A stretch of 32,190 bases of DNA from Pseudomonadota bacterium (GTDB lineage Bacteria; Myxococcota_A; UBA9042; GCA-2863065): NCBI GenBank assembly GCA_947498315.1, contig CANMLD010000028.1, positions 1 through 32,190 of the forward strand, written 5' to 3'. Positions 23,625 to 32,142 of this stretch are shown here, in pieces. Both the position numbers and the translations under genes were made by a program. Below the pieces are notes generated by a model that had not been told where the DNA came from, searched no databases, and saw only the letters and a program-made list of their open reading frames with translations. Positions within the stretch are counted from its first letter, which is position 1, and every line of letters begins with the position of its first letter.

Positions 23625-24692
23625 TCAGAGGGCGGCGAGCTTTCGCGCGACGGCGTCATGCAGCCGCGTCGTTGCGCGGGCCGCGCTCCGCAGGGCGCCG
23701 GTCATGGTGTGTGTCCCGTGGAGGAGGGCCGATTCGCACCAGTGTTCGACCGGCACGCCGGCCGCTCGCAGCCGTCCGGCATAGGCGTCACCTTCGTCGC
23801 GCAGCGGGTCGAAGCCGGCCGTGACGACGATGGCGGGCGCGACCTCTGAGAGCTCCGGTTCGAAGTACACTGACGCGCGTGGATGGCGTAGCTCGTTCGG
23901 GCGGAAGGTGTGGTTTACGAACCAGTCGAGGAGCGGCTTGTCGAGGAGGAAGTCTTGGCGCCGGGTCTCGTGGGACGGCATTGACCGCGTGAAGTCGGTG
24001 CCGGGATAGAGGAGCACTTGCAGCGCCATCTGGCCGCGCCTCGCGTTGGCCACGCTGGCAGTGAGGGCGCCACCAGCGCTGTCGCCGCCCATCGCGATGC
24101 GCTCTGGCGCCACGCCGAGGCTTCTGGCTTCTCGCCGCACCCAGTCGAAGACGGTCAGGGCGTCGTCCCACGCAGCTGGGAACGGGAACTCCGGGGCCAG
24201 CCGATAGTCTGCGGCGATGACCGTGAGGGCGAGGTTGGCACAGAGCCGGCGGCACGCGGCGTCGTGGGTCTCGAAGTCGCCGACGACGAAGCCGCCGCCG
24301 TGTAGCCAGATGAGCGCGGGGCCGCCGGGCCGTAGCCCACGTGAGCGATAGATGCGGACGGGGACGGCGACGCCGCCAGGTCCTGGCAAAGCGACCGATG
24401 CTTCGACGGTCGCGACCTCTGGCGCGGGGCCATCGATCAGCGCGGTTTGCTCTCGGAGGGTCCGTCGGGCGGCCTTCGGGGAGAGCGTCGCGAGGTCAGG
24501 TTGACGAAGGAGCTTCTTCGCCATCAACAGACCCGCGCAGCCGGGATCGAGGCCGGCCCACCGTTGGCGATATGTCGGGCGCGCGAGGGTGGCCCGGCCG
24601 AGGCGTTCGAGGGCTTCGGAGAGCGGCGCTTGGGCCGACGCCAGGAGCGTTCGGGCCAGTGCGGTCCCGAAGAGAGTGGGGTTGAGGTCCAT
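23625..24692 (-). CDS. HSL-family alpha/beta hydrolase
   Basis: Hormone-sensitive-lipase type esterases cleave short and medium acyl esters. In the 355-residue product the oxyanion motif is IWLHGGGFVVGDF (131-134), the nucleophile is Ser205 in GGDSAGGAL, the acid is Asp295 in GFDPLRDEG, and the base is His325 or His328 in LLHGTHTMTG. The N-terminal 100 residues form a helical cap. ATG at 24692 has GGAG just upstream and starts 19 bases after the upstream gene; an ATG at 24758 would overlap that gene. It ends next to the decayed Rieske copy. Substrate unknown. Confidence 0.9.
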   Translation of the reverse strand: MDLNPTLFGTALARTLLASAQAPLSEALERLGRATLARPTYRQRWAGLDPGCAGLLMAKKLLRQPDLATLSPKAARRTLREQTALIDGPAPEVATVEASVALPGPGGVAVPVRIYRSRGLRPGGPALIWLHGGGFVVGDFETHDAACRRLCANLALTVIAADYRLAPEFPFPAAWDDALTVFDWVRREARSLGVAPERIAMGGDSAGGALTASVANARRGQMALQVLLYPGTDFTRSMPSHETRRQDFLLDKPLLDWFVNHTFRPNELRHPRASVYFEPELSEVAPAIVVTAGFDPLRDEGDAYAGRLRAAGVPVEHWCESALLHGTHTMTGALRSAARATTRLHDAVARKLAAL

Positions 24693-24711
24693 GGTGCTCC
24701 GAAGGCCGGGG

Positions 24712-26400
24712 TCAAGGAGAGAAGAAGGGGCGGTGGCCGTCGGGGCTGACGCCTTCAACCGTGGACTTCATGAACGCAAGGGCGCGCTCACAGGCGTCTG
24801 GCGCGGTGGGGCGATAGCGGCTCCAAAGGCTGACGAGGAGGACGGTGACGATCGCCGCGAGCGCCCAATGCCTTCCCGCGCGGGTGCCGGCGGGCGCGCC
24901 GCGGGTGACCAGCGCGATCGCCGCGGCGGCCGCCGCGCCGAGGGGCCAGATCCAGGCGCCGCCCAGGACGGCGCCGAGGTTTCGGACGCCATAGCCGGCC
25001 TTCAGGAGGGGCAGGGCGAGCTCGGCGAATGGGTTCATGACGTCGTTCGGTGGGCTCGGGTAGGCCGCGGTGAGCGCGAGATAGACGACGATGGAGAAGC
25101 CAACCGTGCCCCCCGCAAACGCGGCCAAAGTGCCCGCGCGGCGCGCGAGCCACTCCCACCCGAGGCCGGCGAGGACGGCCAGCGGCATCAGCGCCGGGAC
25201 GAGATAGCGGGGACCGAACGACCAGCCGTTCATGACGCGGAAGTTGCCGAGACTACTGACGAAGACGAGGTAGAGGAGGACGCCGACGGCGAGCGCCCGG
25301 GGGCCCGCGCTGGGAGCCTCGGGGAGCGCGCCATCTCGGCTGAACGCGCGCACCAGGCCGAGGCCGCCGAGGAGCAAGATCCACGGCATCGTCGGGCCGA
25401 GGCCCATGTAGCCGTCGAAGAGGTGCGCGCCGAGGGAGTCGAGGTGGAGGCCGTCGAGCCCAAGGAAGCCGCCGGCCTGGCTCTCGCGGTTATGGGCTGT
25501 GACGAGGCCGAGGTGGCCTGTGCGGAAGGGGCCTCCGAACATGGCGTCGTGGAGCCAGAGATGGAGCGCCGCCATGGCGCCGCCGCCGACCGCGAAGCCG
25601 GGCAGGGCGCGCCAGTCGCGGCGCAAGAGCGGCAAGAGCGCGACGGGCAAGGCCATGACCAGCGCGTGGTATTCGAAGAGGACGGCGCTGGCGACGAGCG
25701 CGCCGGCTAGGGCCGTGCGGGCGAGGCGTCGTCCGGTGTAGCAAACCGTGCTGGGTGCAGCGCTCCCGAGCGCGACCAGGCCGAGCACGATGGCGGCGCC
25801 CGCGGCAGCGTGGCCGACGAAGGTGATGCCGTAAGGGAGCACGGAGGAGCCGAGGCCGAGCCCGACTACGGTGCCCGCCACGAGCCCGGGCCGCACGCCG
25901 GCGTCCGTCAGGAGCCGGGAGACGGCCCAGAGGCCGGCGAAGCAGAACAGCGCGACGGCGAGCCGCAGGACCCACGTCGCGCGCGGTTCGCCGTCGGGGC
26001 CGGCGGGGATGAGACCAAGGGCGTCCGCAGCGGCGAGGAGCGGCACGCCGAGCAGCGCAGTACCCGGGGCTTTGGCGGGGTAGAGGGGGCCGGCGCACTT
26101 GCCGGGTCCGTCGCGTTCGCCGTCCTGACACGTTACGGCGACGTCGTTCACGAAGGGGTGGCGCGACTGCTTGCCGTACGGGTCGACGTAGAGCAGGCGC
26201 CCTCGCTCGCGGACGACGGCCCCGATGCTGAGATCGCCGGCGGCGACCAGGGTGCGCGCTTGGAGCACGCGGGTGCGCTCGTTCGGGTTGTTGAGCGCGG
26301 CGGAGTAGGGGAAGAGGTAGAGCCACACGGCACCGACGAGCGCGAAGGCGGCCACGACGGGGGAGCGGGCGCTCGTTTGATTGGACGAAAGAACGGTCAC
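24712..26400 (-). CDS. Polytopic membrane protein, GT-C-like, unknown substrate
   Basis: The 562-residue protein has roughly eleven to thirteen hydrophobic segments, starting with SPVVAAFALVGAVWLYLFPY. A long first periplasmic loop (NPNERTRVLQARTLVAAGDL, DPYGKQSRHPFVNDVAV, PLYPAKAPGTALLG) has the acidic/aromatic character of GT-C glycosyltransferases that use polyprenyl-linked sugars, though no exact motif can be assigned. The C-terminus is soluble and short. GTG at 26400 overlaps the stop of the upstream glycosyltransferase (GTGA, four bases), so the two are coupled, which supports a role in glycan or lipid-linked sugar handling. A flippase-type or unassigned membrane protein remains possible. 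A longer frame to 26640 lies within the glycosyltransferase gene. Confidence 0.8.
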   Translation of the reverse strand: MTVLSSNQTSARSPVVAAFALVGAVWLYLFPYSAALNNPNERTRVLQARTLVAAGDLSIGAVVRERGRLLYVDPYGKQSRHPFVNDVAVTCQDGERDGPGKCAGPLYPAKAPGTALLGVPLLAAADALGLIPAGPDGEPRATWVLRLAVALFCFAGLWAVSRLLTDAGVRPGLVAGTVVGLGLGSSVLPYGITFVGHAAAGAAIVLGLVALGSAAPSTVCYTGRRLARTALAGALVASAVLFEYHALVMALPVALLPLLRRDWRALPGFAVGGGAMAALHLWLHDAMFGGPFRTGHLGLVTAHNRESQAGGFLGLDGLHLDSLGAHLFDGYMGLGPTMPWILLLGGLGLVRAFSRDGALPEAPSAGPRALAVGVLLYLVFVSSLGNFRVMNGWSFGPRYLVPALMPLAVLAGLGWEWLARRAGTLAAFAGGTVGFSIVVYLALTAAYPSPPNDVMNPFAELALPLLKAGYGVRNLGAVLGGAWIWPLGAAAAAAIALVTRGAPAGTRAGRHWALAAIVTVLLVSLWSRYRPTAPDACERALAFMKSTVEGVSPDGHRPFFSP

Positions 26401-27512
26401 CTCGGCCTCGCGGCGGCCCGCAAGAGGGCGGCGGTCTCGTCGGCGCAGCGATCCCATGAGAATCGCTGAAGATTGAGGGCGCCGGCCTCTCGGAGCCTCG
26501 CGCATAGAGCGGGTTCCTCGAGGACGCGCTGCATGGCGTCGGCCCAGGCGCCCTCGTCCGTGGGCGATAGCAGGAGCGCGGCGCCGCCGGCGACCTCCGG
26601 GATGGACGCGGCGTCGGCCGCCAGGACGGGCGTGCCGCAATACATCGCTTCGAGGATGGGGAGGCCGAAGCCTTCGAATCGGGATGGGAAGACGAGGGCA
26701 TCGGCACCGGCGAGCAGGTTGAAGACGTCGGCGTGCGGGACGAGGCCGAGGTGGCGCACGTGGTCCCCGACGCCGAGCGCGCGGGCCTCCGACTCGATGG
26801 CGTCGTAGAGGCCGGTGCGGTGGCCGGTGAAGACGAGGGTGACGCCGCGCCCCGGACCGAGACGAGCCAGCGCGCGTACGAGGGTCGCGTGGTTCTTGTG
26901 CCGGTTGTCGGTGGCGGGGAAGACGAAGAAAGGGCCGACGAGGCCATACCGCGTCCGGGCGTCCTCCACGGCGGCGGCGGTGGGACGGACGCCGAGGCGT
27001 ACCCCTTCGAGGACGGTGGCGACGCGGTCCTCCGGTGGGGCGTAGGCTGAGAGCAGGTCTTGCCGCGTGAACTCGCTGATGGCGATGACGCGCTGGGCGG
27101 TGCGGAGGGTCCAGCGAAACATCAGGTCGCGTTCGAGGCGCTTACGGGCGGTGAAGAACTCAGGCAGGTGGCGGTGTTGCAGGTCGTGGATGGTGACGAC
27201 TTGAGGGGTCCTGATGGGGCGCAGGAGCCCGAAGTTGGCGGGGCTGAAGAGCACGTCGGCGCCCGAGGCGAGGCGTGCGATGTCGCGGTTCTCCGCGAGG
27301 AGCCTGGTCTTGAGGCTGTAGTCGCCGCCGCGGACGGTATGGAGCCGCAGGCCCAGCGGCTGCAGGGACTCGGCGGCGCTCGCAAGGCAGGCAACCTCTA
27401 ATTGAAGGTCGTCTCGAGCAGCGAGGGCGGTGAGCAGCTCGCGACAATAGATCTCGGAGCCGCCGACCGCGCCGGGGCGCAGGTACACGAGGTTGACGAG
27501 GACGCGGATCAT
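26397..27512 (-). CDS. GT4-family glycosyltransferase
   Basis: The 371-residue product has GT-B organisation: an N-terminal acceptor domain starting MIRVLVNLVYLRPGAVGGSE, a helix-rich centre with VVTIHDLQHRHLPEFFTARK, and a C-terminal nucleotide-sugar domain. FVFPATDNRHKNHATLVRAL, FTGHRTGLYD and FPSRFEGFGLPILEAMYCGT, containing the E-x7-E motif, are typical of the mannosyl/glucosyl group of GT4. It would add a sugar to a surface glycan or lipid-linked intermediate. ATG at 27512 is ten bases after the stop of the TPR gene; the frame stays open further upstream but within that gene. The donor sugar is not predictable. Confidence 0.92.
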   Translation of the reverse strand: MIRVLVNLVYLRPGAVGGSEIYCRELLTALAARDDLQLEVACLASAAESLQPLGLRLHTVRGGDYSLKTRLLAENRDIARLASGADVLFSPANFGLLRPIRTPQVVTIHDLQHRHLPEFFTARKRLERDLMFRWTLRTAQRVIAISEFTRQDLLSAYAPPEDRVATVLEGVRLGVRPTAAAVEDARTRYGLVGPFFVFPATDNRHKNHATLVRALARLGPGRGVTLVFTGHRTGLYDAIESEARALGVGDHVRHLGLVPHADVFNLLAGADALVFPSRFEGFGLPILEAMYCGTPVLAADAASIPEVAGGAALLLSPTDEGAWADAMQRVLEEPALCARLREAGALNLQRFSWDRCADETAALLRAAARPR

Positions 27513-27522
27513 GCGGCGTGCG

Positions 27523-27858
27523 TCACCCGCCGGCCTGCTCGATCTCCTCGAGGAGGGCTTCGGCGTCGCCTCGGGGGCCCGAGTGGCCTTGGGCGATGGC
27601 GAGGGCGAGGCCCTTGACGGCATAGTTGCGGGCGTCGGCCCAGCGTTCGAGCCGTACGAAGCACTGCGCGGCGAGTACCCACGCCATGAGGAAGTCGGCG
27701 CGCAACGTGGTGCAGGCGACGAAGGTCGTGGCGGCCTCGTCATAGCGGCCGGCGTCCATGAGCGCCTGACCGAGGGAGTACCGCGGCACCTCGCTCGTCG
27801 GGAACTGCGCGACCAGGGCTTCGAAGCGGGTAATGCGGTTCGGGGTGGGGGTGGTCAC
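27523..27858 (-). CDS. Small TPR-repeat protein
   Basis: The 111-residue protein has two to three tetratricopeptide repeats (PRYSLGQALMDAGRYDEAAT, then LMAWVLAAQCFVRLERWADA, then NYAVKGLALAIAQGH). TPRs mediate protein-protein contacts. No signal peptide is seen, so it is probably cytosolic. The GTG at 27858 is preceded by GAGGAG at about five bases. It is first of four minus-strand genes with ten-base or overlapping junctions to the glycosyltransferase, so it may organise the glycan machinery, but the role is inference. A G-rich structured segment lies at its start. Confidence 0.82.
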   Translation of the reverse strand: MTTPTPNRITRFEALVAQFPTSEVPRYSLGQALMDAGRYDEAATTFVACTTLRADFLMAWVLAAQCFVRLERWADARNYAVKGLALAIAQGHSGPRGDAEALLEEIEQAGG

Positions 27859-27912
27859 GGGGGCTCCTCGGGGGCTTGCAGGTGGGGGGCGACCCCCGTA
27901 CCCCCGCGGGGG
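27842..27912. other. G-run cluster and GC hairpins at TPR gene start
   Basis: On the plus strand, G4 (27842-27845), G5 (27847-27851), G5 (27859-27863) and G5 (27870-27874) are joined by loops of 1, 7 and 6 bases, fitting a G-quadruplex pattern; G6 follows at 27884. The G-run GGGGG-CGA-CCCCC at 27885-27897 and the perfect palindrome CCCCCGCGGGGG at 27901-27912 form hairpins. They span the TPR start and its leader. They could end alkB transcription or affect TPR translation. Confidence 0.5.
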
Positions 27913-27978
27913 CGGCGGAGCCTAACACCCCCCGGCGGGGACGGGAATCGGCGTGTGGGGGCTGGCGGATCGATGACC

Positions 27979-28680
27979 TCAGCCGGCGCGTCGCAAGGTG
28001 AGGTTGATTCGAACGTCGTCCGGGCCCGGAAGGGTCGTAAAGGGCGCCGAGGGCAGGGAGGGCGGCTGACGGTCGGCGGCTCCAGAGGGGAGGGGCAGCA
28101 CGCCGTGGAAGCGTCGCCTCGATGGGCCGCCCCACACGACGACGTCGCCGTGGACGAGCGGGACGCGCTGGGCCTTGTCCGCGCGGTCGTCGCCGCCGAA
28201 CAGGAAGGTCGCTGGAAGTCCGAGTGAGATCGAGACGATGGGGGCTGAGAAGTCCCGCTCGTTCTTGTCTTGGTGGAGCGTCATCCGGGCTCCGGGGGCG
28301 TAGAGGTTCACGAGGCAGGCATCGGGCGTGAAGTCCGTGAACCCGGTCGTGGCCGCAGCGGCGGCGGCGAGCTCGAGGAGCTGGACATCGATCACCGGCC
28401 ACGGGCGCCCTGTCAGCGGATCCGCAGGGGCGTAGCGGTATCCGGCGCGGTCGGTAACCCATCCGAGGGCGCCGCAGTTGGTCATGGCGACGGACATGGT
28501 GAAGCCGCCTGGGGTGACCATGTGCCGAAAGGGCGAGACCGCGGCGACGGCGGCGACAGCGTCGCGTAAGGCGTCGGCGTCGGCCAACGCATAGCCCGGC
28601 AGCAGCGCCGCACCGGGGGCGAGCGGCACGAGGGGCGGGCGCGCGGGGGAGCCGAACAAGTCGAGCTGGCGACCGATCAT
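27979..28680 (-). CDS. alkB: AlkB-type DNA/RNA oxidative demethylase
   Basis: AlkB repairs N1-methyladenine and N3-methylcytosine using Fe(II), O2 and 2-oxoglutarate. The 233-residue product has the iron triad His136, Asp138 (MTLHQDKNERD) and His192 (RRRFHGVLPL), and the 2-oxoglutarate-binding arginines Arg224 and Arg230 in VRINLTLR. A nucleotide-recognition segment (GYRYAPADPLTGRPWPVI) precedes them. Length and order match the E. coli enzyme. The ATG at 28680 is divergent from a CAP-domain lipoprotein gene. No ada or other repair gene is adjacent. Confidence 0.95.
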   Translation of the reverse strand: MIGRQLDLFGSPARPPLVPLAPGAALLPGYALADADALRDAVAAVAAVSPFRHMVTPGGFTMSVAMTNCGALGWVTDRAGYRYAPADPLTGRPWPVIDVQLLELAAAAAATTGFTDFTPDACLVNLYAPGARMTLHQDKNERDFSAPIVSISLGLPATFLFGGDDRADKAQRVPLVHGDVVVWGGPSRRRFHGVLPLPSGAADRQPPSLPSAPFTTLPGPDDVRINLTLRRAG

Positions 28681-28865
28681 GTGAGCCCTCGCGTGACGGG
28701 TCGAGGTGGTAGCGTCGAGTGAGTCACCGCGGCAGGATACCGCTGACGGGGGCTCTCAACTCGAGTTTTCGGCTCGCGGCGTACCTTCGACGTGGTTCTG
28801 ATGCAGCCGCCTCGCGTCCTCGCTATAGTCGAGGCCACCCGTCAACCGACCTCGCGAGTTCCACC

Positions 28866-30020
28866 ATGTCAGCGATCCCATCTTCCCTCACCGTCACCCG
28901 CTCCGCGCTCTTCGGAAGCGCCGCGCTGCTCGCAATCGCTCTAGGCTGCGCGGAGTCGAGAAGCGGCGGCGGAACCGACACGTCTGCCAGCAGCTCTCCC
29001 TCGCTCGTCTCGGCCTCGATTAGCGGTGGCGACGTGGTCCTGACTGTCGACCCCGTCTACGTCGGCGGGACTCTCACCATCACGCAGTCGGCGGCCGGTG
29101 CGGCGACACCGCCCAAGGTTGAGCTCTCGATCGCATCGGCGACCCTCCGGATCCCGAGCGATGTACCGCTCGCGACCTTCGCGCCGCTCATGGCGGGTCC
29201 GGCGACACTGACGTTGCGCGACGCCAGTGGGGCAACGGCGGAGGGCGATGTCGAGATCGCGGAACGCTTCACCCGGTTCTTCGACGCGACCGCGGACGTG
29301 AGCGTTACGTTGTCGGGAGCCCCAGCCATCTTCGAGAGTGGGGCGACGGTGACGATCTCGGGCAACGCGGGCACGAAGGGGCTACAACAGCGCGTCTGGA
29401 TCGGCAGTCCGTCCGGTCCGGTCTCCTCCATCGAGCTGAGCGCCGGGATGGTCGCCCCTGGCGCCACCTTCACCTTCGAGGTCGAAGCAGAGGCTAGCGG
29501 CGTCCACGTCGTCGAGCTCACGGGCGCCAATGGGCTCCCCGCCGCCGTCGTACCCATCTACGTAGGGCCTTCGCTCCCGCTCGCTCTCTCGGCGCTCGAC
29601 GGCGGCTTCACGGCGAGCAAGACCATCGACGCTGAAGCCATGGCCTCGGAGGTCCTCGAGCTGGTCAATGAGCGGCGGTCCGGTGCCGGCTTCGTTCCAC
29701 TCGTCGCCTCCCCGGCGCTCACTGGGATGTCCCAGTTCAAGGCCGACGAGATGGCCAGCGCCAAGTACTTCGCCCATTCGAGCGCCGTGACGGGAAAGAC
29801 CGTGGTCGACCTCGCAGCCGACGCAGGCGTGACCGGGATTGTCGCCGAGAACATCGGCGTCGAATACACGGGGCTACGCGTCTTCCTCGGCTGGTGGTGG
29901 AGCCCGGCGCACCGCGCGCCGCTCATGGACGCCCTTACGAAGTCGCACGGCCTGGGCGCAGCGCTCTTCGACGCGGCGTCGGGACAGGTCGTGTTCGCGC
30001 AGCACGTGGGGACGGAGTGA
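28866..30020 (+). CDS. Lipoprotein with C-terminal CAP domain
   Basis: The 384-residue protein has a lipoprotein signal (MSAIPSSLTVTRSALFGSAA, then LLAIALGCAESRS). Residues about 45-250 are beta-rich and look like Ig-type modules (GDVVLTVDPVYVGGTLTITQ, VELTGANGLPAAVVPIYVG). Residues about 255-384 form a CAP/SCP domain: EVLELVNERRSGAGFVPLV, YFAHSSAVTGKTVVDL, VAENIGVEYTG and WWWSPAHRAPLMDALTKSH. Bacterial CAP proteins often act at the cell surface; enzymatic function is usually uncertain. TATAGT at 28824-28829 could be a -10 box but has no good -35 partner. ATG at 28866 is used because the signal peptide begins there. The next gene is another surface lipoprotein, after 297 bases with a strong hairpin. 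Confidence 0.85.
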   Translation: MSAIPSSLTVTRSALFGSAALLAIALGCAESRSGGGTDTSASSSPSLVSASISGGDVVLTVDPVYVGGTLTITQSAAGAATPPKVELSIASATLRIPSDVPLATFAPLMAGPATLTLRDASGATAEGDVEIAERFTRFFDATADVSVTLSGAPAIFESGATVTISGNAGTKGLQQRVWIGSPSGPVSSIELSAGMVAPGATFTFEVEAEASGVHVVELTGANGLPAAVVPIYVGPSLPLALSALDGGFTASKTIDAEAMASEVLELVNERRSGAGFVPLVASPALTGMSQFKADEMASAKYFAHSSAVTGKTVVDLAADAGVTGIVAENIGVEYTGLRVFLGWWWSPAHRAPLMDALTKSHGLGAALFDAASGQVVFAQHVGTE

Positions 30021-30068
30021 AAGGGGTGTGGCTTACGCGGTCCTCACGAACGAGCTCAAGGTAACCAA

Positions 30069-30115
30069 ACGCCCCAGTTGCTCGAGGTTCCTCCCGACCC
30101 GAGCAACTGGGGCGT
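30069..30115. terminator. Perfect 16-bp inverted repeat, probable terminator
   Basis: Arms 30069-30084 and 30100-30115 (acgccccagttgctcg and its exact complement) enclose a 15-base loop, 49 bases after the CAP gene stop. Stability should be high on either strand. No T-run follows, so it may work with Rho, as an mRNA end stabiliser, or as a protein-binding operator. The remaining bases up to 30317 show no gene and presumably hold the promoter of the beta-helix lipoprotein. Confidence 0.6.
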
Positions 30116-30317
30116 CTTCGCGGTCGAATCGAGCCCACGCGGTGGCCTTCTCTACCTCATCAAGAAGGTCTACGCGGACGTTCACATTGTCGCGCCGGGC
30201 GCGAAAACGACTAATCAGCCAGCGATAACATCCCGATAGGGCGGCGTTCACGCACCGCCAAGGTCGCTTTACGAAGCTCGAGCGACGCCCCATTGGCGTC
30301 CTATTCAGGAGGGTGAG

Positions 30318-32021
30318 ATGTTCTCGTTCCGGTTCGTGAGATTGGTTGTTTCGGCATTCGGAGTGGCTTCGGCCATCGGGTGCAGCAGTTCCTCTGACGC
30401 CGCATCGGCGAGTCCGACCGACGCCAACGCGACCTCTGGCGACGGATCGAGCGACGGATCGAGCGACGGATCGAGCGACGGATCGAGCGACGGAGGGGGC
30501 GACGCGACGTCTACGAACTCGGACACGCACACGTCAGGGGGCCCGATCGACGATGGTCCGCGGGATGGCAAAGTGCCTTTCCCGCCGCCCGTGGGGCTCA
30601 TCAGCTGCCAGCAGCCGCTCTTCGTGGACGCCCCGCTCGCCTGGGCCGACGTCGCCGTGTCACCCGAAGCCGGGATGGATGCCTTGCGGGACGCCATCAA
30701 CGGCTCGGATCGAGAGAAGCCAACGCGTATCACCGCCGCCCCGGGCGTGTACCAAGGCCAGTGCTTGTACGTTGAGGACCACTTGCGCTCGGAAGCGGCT
30801 CCGCTGCTGATACGCGGTGGAACGGGCGAAAACGCGCCGGGGGCGGTCCAGATCGACTGCAGCGACGGCAACGGGCAAGCGTTTGCGTTCGTGCACTCGA
30901 GCTGGATTGGCGTCGAAGGATTCACCTTCGGTCCCGATGGGGCCGGCGGGAGCCACTACGGCGACACCGGGATCAAGGTCTCCGGCCGTCCCTACATGCC
31001 GAACGATCGCCAGCACTTCGGAAAGTGGGAAGCTAGCCATCACTTCGTTCTACGCAACAACGTCATGCGGAACCTGCACCGCGGCCCAGACGGCGACGCC
31101 AATCCCGATCACTACGAGAGCGCTTGTTGCGACGGGGCGAAGGCGAATCAGACCGAGTGGATTTGGTACATCGGCAACACGATCAGCCGGGTGGCGAGGC
31201 ACGGCATCGACAACGTGGGCGTCCACCACGCCGCCGCATGCAACAACATCTTCTACGACCTCGTCGGAGAGGGACAGGGGATCGAATCCAAAGGCGGAAG
31301 CTACGACATCCTCTTCGAAGCCAACCGCATGGACCGTGTGTTCCACCGGGGGCTCATGATGGGTGGCGAGGGCACGAACTCGAACTTCATGTGGCCGGCC
31401 GACTTTCCGACCGAGGCCTACGGTGTCGTCGCGCGCAACAACGTCATCGTGAACGCGTCGGACGGCGGACTCGGCTTCTACGGCTGCTGGAACTGCACGG
31501 CGACTCACAACTCGATCTGGTTCACGCCGGGATACACCATCACGGACGCGCGGGACTTCATCCGGGCCTATCCGAGCGTCCTCGAGGGCGGCGTCTTCGA
31601 CGAGTGGGGCGCCGCGACGCGCGCCGGTGAAGTCCTCACCAATCAGGACTGCACGATCATCAACAACGTCTTCGGTGCCGCGGCGGGCAACGCGACATGC
31701 CCACTCGACGCGGCCGGCGACGGCCAGGGCACGGTCCGATTCACCATCGAGAACAACCGCTTCTACAACGGCGGCGATCCGCTTCCGAACTGCGGCGAAG
31801 GACCGACCAGCATCCTTGGCTTCGCGGACGCGGGCGCGACACTCACGGAGCCGCCGGGTCTGGCAAACGAAGGCGGCTTCCCGGACCCGAAGGCCGACCT
31901 GACGCCCGTCGCGTCCAGCCCGTTGGTTGCCGCCGGCAAGGCCCACCCAGCCAATCCGGTCGCAGACGCAGCCGGGAAACCGCGCCCGGCCGCGGGGGCG
32001 ATCGGCGCGCTCGAGCCGTGA
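30318..32021 (+). CDS. Lipoprotein with parallel beta-helix domain
   Basis: The 567-residue product has a lipobox (VASAIGCSSSSDAA), a disordered Ser/Asp/Gly linker containing four GSSD units, and a right-handed beta-helix from about residue 150. Rungs are visible as WIGVEGFTF, HHFVLRNNVMRNL, WIWYIGNTIS, ACNNIFYDLVGEGQGIES, YDILFEANRMDRVFHRGLMM, GVVARNNVIVNASDGGLGFY, TIINNVFGAA and FTIENNRFYNGG, with the Asn ladder typical of pectate-lyase-like proteins. Such proteins often bind or cleave polysaccharides; catalytic residues cannot be assigned. An uncommon Cys pair (FYGCWNCTATHN) and CCDG may form disulphides. AGGAGGG lies about seven bases before the ATG. Confidence 0.85.
   Translation: MFSFRFVRLVVSAFGVASAIGCSSSSDAASASPTDANATSGDGSSDGSSDGSSDGSSDGGGDATSTNSDTHTSGGPIDDGPRDGKVPFPPPVGLISCQQPLFVDAPLAWADVAVSPEAGMDALRDAINGSDREKPTRITAAPGVYQGQCLYVEDHLRSEAAPLLIRGGTGENAPGAVQIDCSDGNGQAFAFVHSSWIGVEGFTFGPDGAGGSHYGDTGIKVSGRPYMPNDRQHFGKWEASHHFVLRNNVMRNLHRGPDGDANPDHYESACCDGAKANQTEWIWYIGNTISRVARHGIDNVGVHHAAACNNIFYDLVGEGQGIESKGGSYDILFEANRMDRVFHRGLMMGGEGTNSNFMWPADFPTEAYGVVARNNVIVNASDGGLGFYGCWNCTATHNSIWFTPGYTITDARDFIRAYPSVLEGGVFDEWGAATRAGEVLTNQDCTIINNVFGAAAGNATCPLDAAGDGQGTVRFTIENNRFYNGGDPLPNCGEGPTSILGFADAGATLTEPPGLANEGGFPDPKADLTPVASSPLVAAGKAHPANPVADAAGKPRPAAGAIGALEP
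30441..30488 (+). repeat. 12-base tandem repeat, four units, coding
   Basis: Four exact units of gacggatcgagc encode GSSD repeats in the linker after the lipidated cysteine of the beta-helix lipoprotein. Length changes would alter the distance of the domain from the membrane without shifting the frame. Confidence 0.95.
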
Positions 32022-32142
32022 GGATCGTCCCCAAGTCCTGCCGGGTCCGGGGCTTCCCCGCCGTTTCTTGGGGCTCGGTCTCCCGGAGGTTGGGCACTTC
32101 GGGCACGGGCCCTTCGAGCATGACTGACGGTTAGATCTGCGG

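Noticed and set aside
24589-25710. Plus-strand open frame (373 codons) opposite the hydrolase and membrane protein genes
   Set aside because: Antisense, extremely Glu/Arg/Ala-rich and without domains.
25490-26947. Minus-strand open frame (485 codons) overlapping the membrane protein and glycosyltransferase
   Set aside because: Different frame of two well supported genes, with Arg/Pro/Ser-rich composition and no motifs.
30033-30530. Minus-strand frame with a VARVGRNLEQLGRL segment, slightly like plasmid MobC proteins
   Set aside because: The segment lies on the perfect inverted repeat, the rest has no MobC features, and the 5' half is antisense to the lipoprotein linker repeats.
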